A DNA stretch of 24,535 nucleotides, taken from positions 1-24,535 of the forward strand of contig DASPQS010000126.1 of NCBI GenBank assembly GCA_035624865.1, written 5' to 3'. The notes beneath the pieces are model-generated. The model was not told where the DNA came from. It made no database searches and worked only from the letters and a program-made list of their open reading frames with translations. This DNA comes from JASHZA01 sp035624865. GTDB lineage: Bacteria; Desulfobacterota; Binatia; Binatales; Binataceae. Positions within the stretch are counted from its first letter, which is position 1, and each line of letters begins with the position of its first letter. Both the position numbers and the translations under genes were made by a program. Below, in pieces: positions 1 to 7,916 of this stretch.

Positions 1-113
1 TCGACCACTATGAGTTCGAACTCTGCGGCGCGTTGGGCCAGCACCGACGCAATCGCCGCGAACACAGAGGTTCGGTTGTAGGTCGGAATTATAGCGCTGA
101 CCGCGGGAGCCAT
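1..113 (-). CDS. Family 2 glycosyltransferase, N-terminal fragment cut by window edge
   Basis: Read on the minus strand from the ATG at 113-111, the 37 visible codons begin MAPAVSAIIPTYNRTSVFAA and end in FELIVV at the window edge. The pattern V-S-A-I-I-P-T-Y-N-R followed about 20 residues later by F-E-L-I-V-V is the first beta strand and nucleotide-sugar-binding start of GT-A fold, family 2 glycosyltransferases, which move a sugar from an NDP-sugar to a lipid, polysaccharide or protein acceptor in the cytoplasm or at the inner membrane. The start lies 24 nt after the engB stop on the same strand, so the two are probably co-transcribed. A TTG two codons upstream is an alternative start. The catalytic part and the acceptor specificity lie outside the window. 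Confidence 0.8.
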   Translation of the reverse strand, partial: MAPAVSAIIPTYNRTSVFAAIASVLAQRAAEFELIVV

Positions 114-137
114 CTGCAATATCTGACGCGGCTGGTC

Positions 138-734
138 TCAAACCCGAACGACCCGGTGGCGCCGGTTTTCGGCTGCAATCGCCAGAATCCGCCGCCGCAG
201 TTCTTCGATCCCCTCGCCATCTGCCGCCGAGCACAGTATCGGCTCGAATCCCACTATCCTGAAGCGTTCAAGCGCGCTGGCGCGTTCTGAACGCCGCAGT
301 TTGTCGCTTTTGGTTGCGACGACGATAAGCTCAAGGTCGGCGCGCCGGAAAAGCCTCGAGAGTTCCGTCTCCTCGTGCTCGGGCCCGCGCCGGGCGTCAA
401 CCAGCATTACCAACGCCGCGAGATTAGCGCGACAGCGCAGATAATCGCGCATCAGGGCGCCGATTCGGGCCGCATCCGCCCGCCCCATGCTTGCGTACCC
501 GTAACCTGGCAGATCGACCAGCGCGAGACTCTCGCCCACCGCAAAGAAATTTAGGCATCGCGTGCGGCCCGGTGTCTTGCTGGTGCGCGCGAGATGGCGC
601 TGGCCGGACAGGGCATTGAGAAGCGAACTCTTGCCTACGTTTGATCTTCCCGCCACCGCCACTTCGGTTCTATCCCACCGAGGGCATTGACTCATTATCA
701 GGGCGGAACTGACGAATGCGGCCTCCAGATGCAT
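138..734 (-). CDS. engB: Ribosome biogenesis GTPase EngB (YsxC/YihA)
   Basis: This 198-residue protein is a TRAFAC-class GTPase needed in many bacteria for late assembly of the 50S ribosomal subunit. All G motifs are visible: G1 GRSNVGKSS, G2 around TPGRT, G3 DLPGYG, G4 TKSDK and G5 CSA. Length and motif order fit the family. The start at 734 is preferred over the internal Met at about 695 because the stretch H-L-E-A-A-F-V-S-S-A before the G1 motif matches the usual N-terminal extension of EngB, although no strong ribosome binding site is visible. It lies 44 nt downstream of the PEBP gene and just ahead of the glycosyltransferase on the same strand. The last residues are Arg-rich, as in homologues that contact rRNA. 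The identification is secure from motifs alone. Confidence 0.95.
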   Translation of the reverse strand: MHLEAAFVSSALIMSQCPRWDRTEVAVAGRSNVGKSSLLNALSGQRHLARTSKTPGRTRCLNFFAVGESLALVDLPGYGYASMGRADAARIGALMRDYLRCRANLAALVMLVDARRGPEHEETELSRLFRRADLELIVVATKSDKLRRSERASALERFRIVGFEPILCSAADGEGIEELRRRILAIAAENRRHRVVRV

Positions 735-778
735 AGGTGAATTCTACTACGACAAACCGCCGTGCGCAGATTGACCCG

Positions 779-1309
779 TTATCTTCCAAAGACTCCCACG
801 AGTTCTGTGCTCGCCAGCACATGCTCCCGCATTGCCTGCCGGACTTCGGCAGCGCTTGCCCCCGGCTCAAGTTTTAGTGGTGAATCCAAGGCAAACAGCC
901 GGAAATGATAGTGATGACGCGCGCCGGGTGGCGGGCATGGGCCCCTGTAGCCGATGTTGTTCAGGCCATTGACTCCTTGTCTCGCACCAAATGTCGTCTG
1001 GGCTGATCTTGGAGTGTCCTCAGGTAGCTGGTTCACACTGGACCCCATATCGTAAATGACCCAATGAACAAAGGTCCCCCGTGGCGCATCGGGGTCATCG
1101 ACGATAAGCGCGAAAGATCGGGTGGCCGCAGGGGTACCGGTCCATGTCAGAGGTGGCGACTTGTCGGGGCCTGTACAGGTGTACTCCGATGGAATGACTG
1201 AACCCTCGGCAAAGGCTGTGCTCCGAAGTTGCAGCTTAGATTCCTGCGCCAGGCTGGCGCTAGCAATGCACACCGCTACGATTAGAAAGGGTGCATATTT
1301 GACATGCAT
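779..1309 (-). CDS. YbhB/YbcL-type PEBP (Raf kinase inhibitor-like) protein, secreted
   Basis: The protein (176 residues from the ATG at 1309) belongs to the phosphatidylethanolamine-binding protein family, bacterial YbhB/YbcL branch. Signature blocks are visible: D-D-P-D-A-P with the following T-F-V-H-W-V-I-Y, and G-Y-R-G-P-C-P-P-P-G followed by H-H-Y-H-F. These form the anion-binding pocket of the fold. The first 21 residues (MHVKYAPFLIVAVCIASASLA) form a signal peptide, so the mature protein is probably periplasmic. The ATG is chosen over a GTG three codons upstream because the GAGGGAG upstream lies about 11 nt from the ATG but only 2 nt from the GTG. Family members are mostly of unknown physiological function; some are linked to ligand binding or protease inhibition. 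No neighbour points to a specific role. Confidence 0.9.
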   Translation of the reverse strand: MHVKYAPFLIVAVCIASASLAQESKLQLRSTAFAEGSVIPSEYTCTGPDKSPPLTWTGTPAATRSFALIVDDPDAPRGTFVHWVIYDMGSSVNQLPEDTPRSAQTTFGARQGVNGLNNIGYRGPCPPPGARHHYHFRLFALDSPLKLEPGASAAEVRQAMREHVLASTELVGVFGR

Positions 1310-1595
1310 TTGCCTCACTTCTCCCTCGCATAGGTTGAAAAGGCGCTATTCTCAAAGTATGGATGCACTAGACGCTGGAAAGATAACGAAGATTTGAGAG
1401 GACGCGCCAGAGAATCGCTTCCGTAGTTGTTGATAAGACCCCCTCTGCCTCTTGACCAGCATTCGCGTTTTTCGGTACGTTTGATGTAGTCAAGGCTGGC
1501 TTAGGATAACGGTCGGTCTCGGTGAGACATAAAAACACGTCAATCTGTGTGCTGGTGGGGGCAAACGGATTGACCTGAGAACTGGAGAAAGAATC

Positions 1596-1817
1596 GTGGC
1601 AGAACCAAAGTACAATTTGCCCCGCGTGATGACGGTCAGGGAGCTCTCGGCGTACCTTCGGGTCCATCCTTCGACCATCTACAAGCTCCTGCGTCGTGGC
1701 GAACTGCCCGGATTCAGAATCGGGACCGACTGGCGCTTTAACGCCGAAGTTATAGATCGCTGGTGCCTCGAGCGGAACATGAAACCGGGTGAGGGCGAGC
1801 CGCTCCGCGGCAATTGA
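1596..1817 (+). CDS. Small excisionase/MerR-type helix-turn-helix DNA-binding protein
   Basis: This 73-residue protein has a single winged helix-turn-helix of the excisionase (HTH_17/MerR-like) type. The sequence R-E-L-S-A-Y-L-R-V-H-P-S-T-I-Y-K-L-L-R-R-G forms the HTH, followed by the wing L-P-G-F-R-I-G-T-D-W-R-F and the closing helix E-V-I-D-R-W. Such proteins bind DNA as small accessory regulators or recombination directionality factors, and many stand alone on chromosomes with no mobile element nearby. The GTG start at 1596 has GGAGAAAG about 6 nt upstream; an internal ATG at codon 12 is an alternative. It faces the SDR gene across a strong inverted repeat. There is no integrase or attachment site in view, so I read it as a stand-alone regulator of unknown target. 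Confidence 0.8.
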   Translation: MAEPKYNLPRVMTVRELSAYLRVHPSTIYKLLRRGELPGFRIGTDWRFNAEVIDRWCLERNMKPGEGEPLRGN

Positions 1818-1830
1818 CACTCCGTGCGCA

Positions 1831-1872
1831 AGCTGGCGGGCGGCTTAAGAATCTCCAAGGCGCCCGCCAGCT
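1831..1872. terminator. Perfect 12-bp inverted repeat between convergent genes
   Basis: The arms at 1831-1842 (AGCTGGCGGGCG) and 1861-1872 are exact reverse complements around an 18-nt loop. It sits between the end of the helix-turn-helix gene at 1817 and the end of the minus-strand SDR gene at 1924, where a bidirectional terminator is expected. No T-run follows on either strand, so it may instead be an RNA-stabilising hairpin or a protein-binding site. Confidence 0.55.
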
Positions 1873-1923
1873 CGATTCCCGGCCAAAGCACAAGCGTAGC
1901 TCGGTAATCCGCCGAGGCTTATA

Positions 1924-2697
1924 TCAACGTCTTGTTCCCGGTGCCACCGGCGTTTCAATTAGTCGCCGTCCGGTAGGCCTGACCTCAAGCGCCCGCCCCG
2001 CGAGACTATCGTCGAGAATCAGGGTGAGAACTGCCTCGGCTATTTCAGCCGGAGCAATAATCCGAGCCGGGAGCGCCGAGCGTTCGTCGGCTCGCTTTGC
2101 AGCATCTATTCCCTTCCGCACCAAAGGCGTATCGACTACTCCCGGACACACGCAGTTTACCCTGATGTTGAGTCTCGATGCCCAAGGCGCAAGAGAATGC
2201 GTGAAATTGACGACCCCAGCCTTCGCCGCAGCATAAACCGGGTCCTCCTTATAGGGGTACAACCCGGCCATTGAGGCCGTGCTGATGATTACGCCGCCAC
2301 CTTGGCGCTCCATCATTGGCGCGGCGAGGTACGTGCCAAGGATCACCGCCTGAAGGTCGATATCGAGAACGCGTCGCCAGCGCCGGAGTTCGGCACGCGG
2401 AAACGGAGGCGAACCGACCGCTATCCCCGCATTGTTGTATAAGATGTCAAGTCGGCCAAACTTCGCGATGGCGGTATCAAGCATCCTTTGCACGTCATTG
2501 CTGTCGGTTACATCCGCCTTGACGAACGCCACGGTGCCGCCGACGCTTTCGATTAGCTTTACCATTTCAGCGCCCATCGGCTCATCGAGGTCGGCGACCA
2601 CAATCGACGCGCCGGTGGCTGCCAGGCGTTGCGCGGTTGCGCGGCCGATTCCGGAAGCTCCTCCAGTGATGACGGCGACTTTACCCTTGGGTTCCAT
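1924..2697 (-). CDS. Short-chain dehydrogenase/reductase (SDR) family oxidoreductase
   Basis: This 257-residue classical SDR uses NAD(H) or NADP(H) to oxidise or reduce a carbonyl/alcohol substrate in the cytosol. The dinucleotide-binding motif TGGASGIG is at residues 11-18, NNAG at 88-91, and the catalytic triad Ser142, Tyr155, Lys159 has the normal S-x12-Y-x3-K spacing. An aspartate after the second beta strand (V-V-A-D-L-D, about residue 36) suggests a preference for NAD(H). The start is supported by GAGGAGG four to five bases upstream (2702-2708 on the plus strand). The substrate cannot be read from the sequence. It follows the YceI-like gene by 65 nt on the same strand and may be the last gene of that run. 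Confidence 0.93.
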   Translation of the reverse strand: MEPKGKVAVITGGASGIGRATAQRLAATGASIVVADLDEPMGAEMVKLIESVGGTVAFVKADVTDSNDVQRMLDTAIAKFGRLDILYNNAGIAVGSPPFPRAELRRWRRVLDIDLQAVILGTYLAAPMMERQGGGVIISTASMAGLYPYKEDPVYAAAKAGVVNFTHSLAPWASRLNIRVNCVCPGVVDTPLVRKGIDAAKRADERSALPARIIAPAEIAEAVLTLILDDSLAGRALEVRPTGRRLIETPVAPGTRR

Positions 2698-2762
2698 GAC
2701 GCCTCCTCGCAGTCATGATTTGACCGGTTTCCTCAGACCTCGTGCTGGAAGACCCCAGCGTT

Positions 2763-3416
2763 TCAGGGGGTCGCGGCTGGGCTTCTGGATGGCGACGCGG
2801 ATGGTTGCGGGTTTGTGGCACTGATGCGGAATTTGACGGTCACTTCGTCGCCTGCCGGGAAAACGAACGCCAACCTCGGTACTTTTACCCCGAAGTCAGT
2901 GTAACGAAAGGTTACTTCGCCGTCTCCCGTGAACAAGCCTTCGGGACTGAGGGAGAGGCGAACCGGAACGTTTATCTGGCGCGTTGTTCCGTGAAGGGTA
3001 AGGTTGCCGACCACCGTTGCGGAGCCGACCGCCCCAGGCACCACCACTTCCACCTTTTCGATCCGTGTGCTTTCGAAGATTGCCGTCGTGTAGAGCCTGG
3101 TCTCGAGCGCGGAACTCAATATGATTCGGTCCCGGTGATCGCTGCCGGAGTCGTAGGTCGTCAGGTCGACAACGAGTTTGACGTGGCCGGTCGTGGCTAC
3201 GTCGGCCGGGTCGCCATCAATCTCCCCGGAGATAATGTGGAAAGTCCCCTCGGCGAACGCGACATCGCGCAGCCTGCTCAAAGGTTCCTGGACCGCCGCG
3301 GAAATCGTGCTCTTTTGCGTGTCGACCTGAAGATGCATTATCTCCGCGCGGGCCGGCGCCCGCACAATAAGGAGAGCCGCCACAAGTACGGCCGATGAAG
3401 CGAAACGATGATTCAT
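2763..3416 (-). CDS. YceI-family periplasmic protein
   Basis: The 217-residue protein has a signal peptide (MNHRFASSAVLVAALLIVRA then P-A-R-A) and a YceI-like lipocalin fold, which binds isoprenoid or other amphiphilic ligands in the periplasm. Recognisable YceI features are V-D-T-Q-K-S-T-I-S near the mature N-terminus, the block H-V-K-L-V-V-D-L-T-T-Y-D-S-G-S-D-H-R-D, then T-R-L-Y-T-T-A-I-F-E-S-T and the strand N-L-T-L-H-G-T-T-R. The start at 3416 is chosen because AGGAG lies five bases upstream and the signal peptide starts there; the frame is open upstream but that stretch has no family similarity. The C-terminus is a Pro/Ser/Ala-rich tail of about 15 residues. The ligand is unknown. Confidence 0.88.
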   Translation of the reverse strand: MNHRFASSAVLVAALLIVRAPARAEIMHLQVDTQKSTISAAVQEPLSRLRDVAFAEGTFHIISGEIDGDPADVATTGHVKLVVDLTTYDSGSDHRDRIILSSALETRLYTTAIFESTRIEKVEVVVPGAVGSATVVGNLTLHGTTRQINVPVRLSLSPEGLFTGDGEVTFRYTDFGVKVPRLAFVFPAGDEVTVKFRISATNPQPSASPSRSPAATP

Positions 3417-3420
3417 GATG

Positions 3421-3425
3421 CTCCT
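3421..3425 (-). promoter_or_regulatory. Ribosome binding site that fixes the YceI-protein start
   Basis: On the minus strand this is AGGAG, spaced five bases from the ATG at 3416. It decides for the internal Met followed by a signal peptide rather than the longer open frame. Confidence 0.7.
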
Positions 3426-3463
3426 GTTGCGAGGAATCGTGGTTGTGATGTGCCACCGTCCGC

Positions 3464-3847
3464 TCAGCGGTAGCTCACAATTTCGAGCAGGTTGCCGTCG
3501 GGGTCGAGAAAATAGAGGCAATCATGGTCGCCCCAATCGATGGGGCGCGCGCTCTCGACTCCGGCTGCGGCGAGACGTTCGCGTGCCATCGCGAAGTCAG
3601 CCGGACTGACGCGAAAGGCGTGATGGCCGCGGCCGAGTGGGTGTTCGATTAGGCGCTGGCGCTCGGCGGCCTCCAGCGGTCTCCGTGCGACGCGAAAAAG
3701 CGCTACATTCTGCCCTCCACATTCCAACAGCACCTGATCGCCCAGATGGGATACCACCCTCAGGCCGAGCACCTCGGTGTAGAAGCGCTCGGCCCCTGCG
3801 AGTTCCGAGACCTCTATGCCAAAGTGGTCGAGCCGCTCGAGCCGCAT
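3464..3847 (-). CDS. VOC-family (glyoxalase/dioxygenase-like) metalloprotein
   Basis: This 127-residue protein is a vicinal oxygen chelate fold protein with two beta-alpha-beta-beta-beta modules. The first module begins R-L-D-H-F-G-I-E-V with F-Y-T-E-V-L-G-L; the second begins H-H-A-F-R-V and ends L-D-P-D-G-N-L-L-E-I-V. Likely metal ligands are His8, a His of the H-H-A-F segment and the Glu of N-L-L-E. The family includes glyoxalase I, fosfomycin-resistance proteins and extradiol dioxygenases, and this sequence cannot be assigned to one reaction. The ATG at 3847 is chosen because the fold begins immediately after it; an upstream TTG at 3910 would add 21 Pro/Gly-rich residues of no family similarity. 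It lies 72 nt after rlmI on the same strand. Confidence 0.85.
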   Translation of the reverse strand: MRLERLDHFGIEVSELAGAERFYTEVLGLRVVSHLGDQVLLECGGQNVALFRVARRPLEAAERQRLIEHPLGRGHHAFRVSPADFAMARERLAAAGVESARPIDWGDHDCLYFLDPDGNLLEIVSYR

Positions 3848-3919
3848 GCCTGGTTTCCCTGGTGCAAAAGTGTCGCCCCGAATCGTGACGGAACCCGGAG
3901 CCGGCGGCAATACTTGGCG

Positions 3920-5104
3920 CTATCCAAGGTCGGCAAGCAACAGACCCGTCAGATATTCGCCTTCGGGATGGCCGAGCAACACTGGATGATCCGGCGCTGG
4001 GCCGAGATGAGCCAGCATCCGGAAATGGCGTTGCGCCCGGGTCTGTGCCGTACGTATGGCCCGGATGAAATCCTCGCCGCGAAAGTGGGCCGAACAACTG
4101 AAGGTCATCAGATGTCCGCCCGGCGCCAGCGCGCGCATCGCGAGCATGTTCAGCTCCACATAGAGACGACCGGCATGCGCGGCGTCTTTGATGCTGCGTG
4201 CGAGCGGCGGCGGATCGAGCACGATCAGATCAAAGCGGTCGCTCGCCGCCGCAAGATAGCGTGCCGCCTCGGCCTGAACCAAGGCGCACGCGCTCACGTG
4301 GTGCCCGTTGAGTTCGAGGTTTCGCCGGGCCCATCCGAGCGCGCGCGCCGACGTATCGACCCCTACGGCACTGGTTGCGCCGCCGGCGAGCGCCGCGAGG
4401 AGGAACCCTCCACTGTAACAGCAGATGTCAAGTACGCGGGCGTTTTGTGCAAGCCGCCGCACGGTCAGGCGGTTTTCACGTTGATCCAGGAAGTAGCCGG
4501 TCTTCTGCCCCTGCTCGAGATCGACCGCGACTTTAATTCCGTTTTCCATCACCACGGTTTCGGCTACCGGTTCGCCCGCTAGTAAGCCGGCGCGGTCGGG
4601 CAGCCCCTCCTGGCGCCGCACGGCGCCCTGGCTCCGTTCGATGACCGCGCGCGGCGCGACAACGCGCTCGAGCGCATTCAGTATTTCATCCCGCATCCCG
4701 TCGGCTCCGCTGGTCAGAAACTGAATTACGACCACGTCGCCGTAGCAGTCAGCGACGACTCCGGACAGTCCGTCGCCGTCTCCGTTCACGAGACGATAGC
4801 AATTCGTGTCCGGGCCGATTATCCGCGATCGTAACCGCATGGCGTCGCGCAGACGGCGTTCGACGATCTGTTCGGGTGGGGGCCCCGCGCCAAAACCAAG
4901 AAGCCGGACGGCGATGGTTGTGTTCGGATTGTAATAGCCGATGCCGAGCAGGTCGCCGCCCGCGTCGCGAATCTCGACCCCATCTCCCGCGGCGAGCGCA
5001 GGCGGTTCAACCCGGGCGATTGCCTGCGAGAAGATCCAGGGATTGCCGCCGCGGACGGGACCGTCGCGGCCTTTCTTGAGGAAAACGCGTCCCGCGATCT
5101 TCAT
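3920..5104 (-). CDS. rlmI: 23S rRNA m5C1962-type methyltransferase, RlmI family
   Basis: The 394-residue protein has the two-part architecture of RlmI: an N-terminal PUA-like RNA-binding domain (about residues 1-75, with the G-N-P-W-I-F-S motif) and a C-terminal Rossmann SAM-dependent methyltransferase. Visible motifs are G-Y-F-L-D-Q-R-E-N-R at 213-222, the SAM loop V-L-D-I-C-C-Y-S-G-G-F, the motif IV block V-L-D-P-P-P at about 295-300 and T-F-S-C-S-A-H with the likely catalytic Cys337. E. coli RlmI methylates cytosine 1962 of 23S rRNA; the exact target here is inferred from family membership. The gene starts 26 nt after the moaC stop, consistent with co-transcription, although the two functions are unrelated. 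Confidence 0.92.
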   Translation of the reverse strand: MKIAGRVFLKKGRDGPVRGGNPWIFSQAIARVEPPALAAGDGVEIRDAGGDLLGIGYYNPNTTIAVRLLGFGAGPPPEQIVERRLRDAMRLRSRIIGPDTNCYRLVNGDGDGLSGVVADCYGDVVVIQFLTSGADGMRDEILNALERVVAPRAVIERSQGAVRRQEGLPDRAGLLAGEPVAETVVMENGIKVAVDLEQGQKTGYFLDQRENRLTVRRLAQNARVLDICCYSGGFLLAALAGGATSAVGVDTSARALGWARRNLELNGHHVSACALVQAEAARYLAAASDRFDLIVLDPPPLARSIKDAAHAGRLYVELNMLAMRALAPGGHLMTFSCSAHFRGEDFIRAIRTAQTRAQRHFRMLAHLGPAPDHPVLLGHPEGEYLTGLLLADLG

Positions 5105-5130
5105 TTGTGCCGCAGGCAGAACCCGGGCGT

Positions 5131-5694
5131 CTATAGCGAGGTGCGGGAGAGGCCGCGCCGACGCGGCGTCAGCGGTTCATCCGGCCGAACGAAAGTACCG
5201 CTGCGTCCGCCGCTTTTGCGAACGAGTCGAAGCGCATCAATCACCATCGCGCGGTCGATTGCTTTGGCCATGTCGTAGATCGTGAGAGCAGCGGTGCTCG
5301 CCGCTATCAACGCTTCCATCTCGACTCCGGTGCGGGCCTGAGTGGCGACCCGTGTTTCGATTTCGAGCGCCGAGCGGGTTTGATCGGGACGGAAATCAAC
5401 CTCGACCGCCTCGAGCGGGATCTGGTGACAGAGGGGAATCAACTCGTGAGTGCGTTTGGCGGCCATGATTGCGGCAAGGCGCGCGGCGGCGAGCGCTTCG
5501 CCTTTTTCGAGGGTACCGCCGATGATGGCCGCGAGGGTCGCCGCCCCCATCCGGACGGTAGCGCGAGCAATGGCTGCTCGTCGCGTAACCGGTTTGGCGC
5601 CAACGTCGACCATGCGAACGCGTCCGCGCTGGTCGAGATGGGTCAATTTGCGGCGGTCGTGCGCGCCGGCGCCGATCTCCTTCTTGCCCTTCAT
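5131..5694 (-). CDS. moaC: Cyclic pyranopterin monophosphate synthase MoaC
   Basis: MoaC, working after MoaA, converts the GTP-derived 3',8-cyclo-dihydro intermediate to cyclic pyranopterin monophosphate in molybdenum cofactor synthesis. Diagnostic segments are M-V-D-V-G-A-K-P-V-T-R-R, the block H-E-L-I-P-L-C-H-Q-I-P-L (about residues 83-94), T-G-V-E-M-E-A-L and D-M-A-K-A-I-D, whose Asp141 and Lys144 correspond to active-site residues, then K-S-G-G-R-S-G. Of the 187 residues, the first 15 or so are a basic extension beyond the usual start. The ATG at 5694 is preferred; the long open frame upstream has no similarity. No other molybdopterin gene is in view. It is divergent from trxB, with a 108-nt shared upstream region. 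Confidence 0.95.
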   Translation of the reverse strand: MKGKKEIGAGAHDRRKLTHLDQRGRVRMVDVGAKPVTRRAAIARATVRMGAATLAAIIGGTLEKGEALAAARLAAIMAAKRTHELIPLCHQIPLEAVEVDFRPDQTRSALEIETRVATQARTGVEMEALIAASTAALTIYDMAKAIDRAMVIDALRLVRKSGGRSGTFVRPDEPLTPRRRGLSRTSL

Positions 5695-5735
5695 CTTTGC
5701 AGCGGCTAAGAGCTTATGCTGACGCGGCAGGGGTG

Positions 5736-5741
5736 TACAAT
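5736..5741 (+). promoter_or_regulatory. Candidate -10 box for trxB
   Basis: TACAAT matches the sigma-70 -10 consensus at five of six positions and lies 61 nt before the trxB ATG in the moaC-trxB divergent gap. No good -35 box is visible 16-18 nt upstream, so this is only a candidate. Confidence 0.35.
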
Positions 5742-5802
5742 AAATCCGCTTACGGCGGAGTGCCGGGTCGCGCGCGAAAAGATTCAGCCGTACGATGGCA
5801 TT

Positions 5803-6741
5803 ATGGCAGATGAAGTGAATCGGCTTGTAATCCTGGGCTCCGGTCCGGCGGGACTGACCGCGGCGCTCTATTCCGCGCGCGCCAACCTTGCGCCGCTTGT
5901 GATCGAGGGTATGGAGCCGGGCGGCCAACTCACGATTACCACCGAGGTCGAGAATTATCCCGGCTTTGAGCGAGGGATCCAGGGGCCGGAGATGATGGAA
6001 GTGTTCCGCCGTCAGGCTGCTCGCTTCGGAACGCGCTTTCTAAGCAGCCAGGTGACCGCAGCCGACCTGAGCCGGGCTCCGTTCGAGCTGGTCACGGACG
6101 ACGGAAACGTCCGCGCGGAGGCACTAATCATTTCCACCGGCGCTTCAGCCAAGTTGCTGGGCATCGACTCGGAAAAGCGCATGATGGGATATGGGGTGAG
6201 CGCGTGCGCGACCTGCGATGGCGCCTTCTTCAAGGACAAGGAAGTAATCGTGGTTGGAGGCGGCGACACCGCGATGGAAGAGGCTACGTTTCTGACCCGT
6301 TTCTGCAAGAAAGTTACGATCGTTCATCGCCGCAATCAGCTTCGCGCATCGAAGATAATGCAGGAACGTGCGACCCGGAATCCCCGGATCGCCTTCGTCT
6401 GGGATTCGATAGTCGACGAGATTTATGGCGAGCAGAAAACCGGAGTCAGCGGTGTTCGCCTCAAACATTCGGTGACCGGGGCGCTCAGTGACTTCAAGAC
6501 CGACGGTGTTTTTATCGCGATCGGCCATCAGCCGAACACCGCGATCTTTCGTGGACAGCTCGAGATGGACGAAATGGGCTACCTCAAGGTGCGGCCCGGC
6601 TCGACCTATACCAATATCGAAGGAGTCTTCGCCGCCGGCGATGTAGCCGACCGCGTCTATCGTCAGGCCGTGACGGCAGCCGGTACCGGGTGCATGGCGG
6701 CGCTCGATGCTGAGCGCTGGCTTGAGGCGCGCCACGGTTAG
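5803..6741 (+). CDS. trxB: Thioredoxin-disulfide reductase
   Basis: This 312-residue flavoprotein transfers electrons from NADPH through FAD to thioredoxin in the cytosol. The FAD-binding motif GSGPAG is at residues 12-17, the redox-active CATC at 135-138 in the characteristic context A-C-A-T-C-D-G-A-F-F, the NADPH-binding V-V-G-G-G-D-T-A near 150-157, and the second FAD motif G-V-F-A-A-G-D-V-A-D close to the C-terminus. Length matches the low-molecular-weight bacterial form. The start at 5803 is chosen because the Rossmann strand begins six residues later; the frame is open for 29 further codons upstream without similarity. No strong ribosome binding site is visible. An R-x-x-R-A pattern typical of NADPH preference appears in V-H-R-R-N-Q-L-R-A. 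Confidence 0.96.
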   Translation: MADEVNRLVILGSGPAGLTAALYSARANLAPLVIEGMEPGGQLTITTEVENYPGFERGIQGPEMMEVFRRQAARFGTRFLSSQVTAADLSRAPFELVTDDGNVRAEALIISTGASAKLLGIDSEKRMMGYGVSACATCDGAFFKDKEVIVVGGGDTAMEEATFLTRFCKKVTIVHRRNQLRASKIMQERATRNPRIAFVWDSIVDEIYGEQKTGVSGVRLKHSVTGALSDFKTDGVFIAIGHQPNTAIFRGQLEMDEMGYLKVRPGSTYTNIEGVFAAGDVADRVYRQAVTAAGTGCMAALDAERWLEARHG

Positions 6742-6821
6742 CTATCACGCAGGGGTGCCGTCTTCGCATTAGCGGGAGCGGCACATCAGCCGCGCCGGCC
6801 CCCCTGCTGCTTCAGCCGCGA

Positions 6822-7820
6822 ATGAATTCCGCCGCCCGCAGAATGTTTCTCGCGCTTGCCGGTATCGTTGTCCTCGTCGCATTCGGCACCGCGGGCTATG
6901 TGGTGATCGAGCGCATGCCGCTGGTCGACGCGATATACATGACGGTGATCACCATCAGTACGGTCGGCTTTGGGGAGGTGAAACCGCTCGATACGAACGG
7001 ACGGATCTTCACGATGGTGTTGATCTTCACCGGTGTCGGTACCGCCTTCTACATTTTCGCGATCGTGACCGAGATCGTAGTCGGGGGCCAGTTGCGTGAA
7101 ATGATCGGGAGGAGCGCGATGAACCGCAGGATCAATCAGCAGACCGGCCACGTTATCGTGTGCGGGTACGGGCGCTTCGGCACGATTGTGGTCGACGAGC
7201 TGCGCCGCAACGGGATGACCGTAGTGGTGGTCGAAACGAATCCGGCTCGCGAAGCAGAACTGATTCGCGAAAATATTCTCTACGTTTTGGGCTCAGCGCT
7301 CGAGGAGGACGTGCTCGAACAGGCCGGCATCCAATCCGCCTCGGATATCGTCGTGGCGACCGCGTCGGATCCCGACAACGTCTATATCAGCCTGTCCGCG
7401 CGCAGCAAAAACCCTGGCATCCGGATTCACGCACGCGCCGAATCTGAAATCGGGCTCAAGCATTTACAGCTCGCGGGAGCCGACCAAGCGATTTCGTCGT
7501 ATCAGTGGAGTGCGGTGCGGATCGCAAATGCGATCGCCCGTCCGTCCGTGGTGGATTTTCTCAATCTCATCCTCCCAGGGCGTGGCGAGGAGATCGGTTT
7601 CGAGGAAGTGCTGGTTCCACTGCGCAGTCCGCTCGCCGGCAAGACGATCGCCACTGTCGAGCAGGAAAACGAGCGCGTACGAATTGTTGCGCTCAAGCGC
7701 GACGACACGCCAATTTCCTTGCTGCCCGGTCCGGGGACGGAGCTGCGGGCGGGCGACCTGCTGATCGCGATAGGCTCGCGTGCGAATCTGCGGAAACTTG
7801 CCGAGACGCTCGAAACCTAG
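6822..7820 (+). CDS. Two-helix potassium channel with RCK/TrkA domain
   Basis: The 332-residue protein is a MthK-like potassium channel. Residues 8-29 form the first membrane helix, a pore helix follows and the selectivity filter TVGFG lies at residues 47-51 (the GFG variant of GYG, normal in bacteria). The second helix spans about 61-88. The cytoplasmic part has an RCK_N Rossmann domain starting V-I-V-C-G-Y-G-R-F-G, with an acidic residue ending the second strand (V-V-V-V-E), and a TrkA_C domain at about 245-332. RCK domains form a gating ring that senses Ca2+, nucleotides or other ligands. No interior Met dominates as an alternative pore-domain start, though the truncated N-terminus could begin at the Met at codon 8 instead. 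It lies 80 nt after trxB, possibly under the same promoter. Confidence 0.93.
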   Translation: MNSAARRMFLALAGIVVLVAFGTAGYVVIERMPLVDAIYMTVITISTVGFGEVKPLDTNGRIFTMVLIFTGVGTAFYIFAIVTEIVVGGQLREMIGRSAMNRRINQQTGHVIVCGYGRFGTIVVDELRRNGMTVVVVETNPAREAELIRENILYVLGSALEEDVLEQAGIQSASDIVVATASDPDNVYISLSARSKNPGIRIHARAESEIGLKHLQLAGADQAISSYQWSAVRIANAIARPSVVDFLNLILPGRGEEIGFEEVLVPLRSPLAGKTIATVEQENERVRIVALKRDDTPISLLPGPGTELRAGDLLIAIGSRANLRKLAETLET

Positions 7821-7916
7821 TCCGACTGAGTGAAATTTCCAGCTCGCCTGGTTCTCAACGACAGCGTCACGGAAGCGTGCTTTGATTCACAAATCACATC
7901 CTGAAAGAGTCTCACT

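Noticed and set aside
1335..1363. TTGAAA-17 nt-TATGGA as a promoter for the helix-turn-helix gene
   Set aside because: The -10 box matches at only three of six positions and lies more than 200 nt from the start codon.
1596..1817. Reading the excisionase-like gene as part of an integrated element
   Set aside because: No integrase, attachment-site repeats or phage genes are nearby, and the tRNA gene is more than 22 kb away with no matching repeat seen.
1368..1820. 150-codon minus-strand frame across the helix-turn-helix gene
   Set aside because: It is antisense to a recognisable DNA-binding protein, has no family features and no ribosome binding site.
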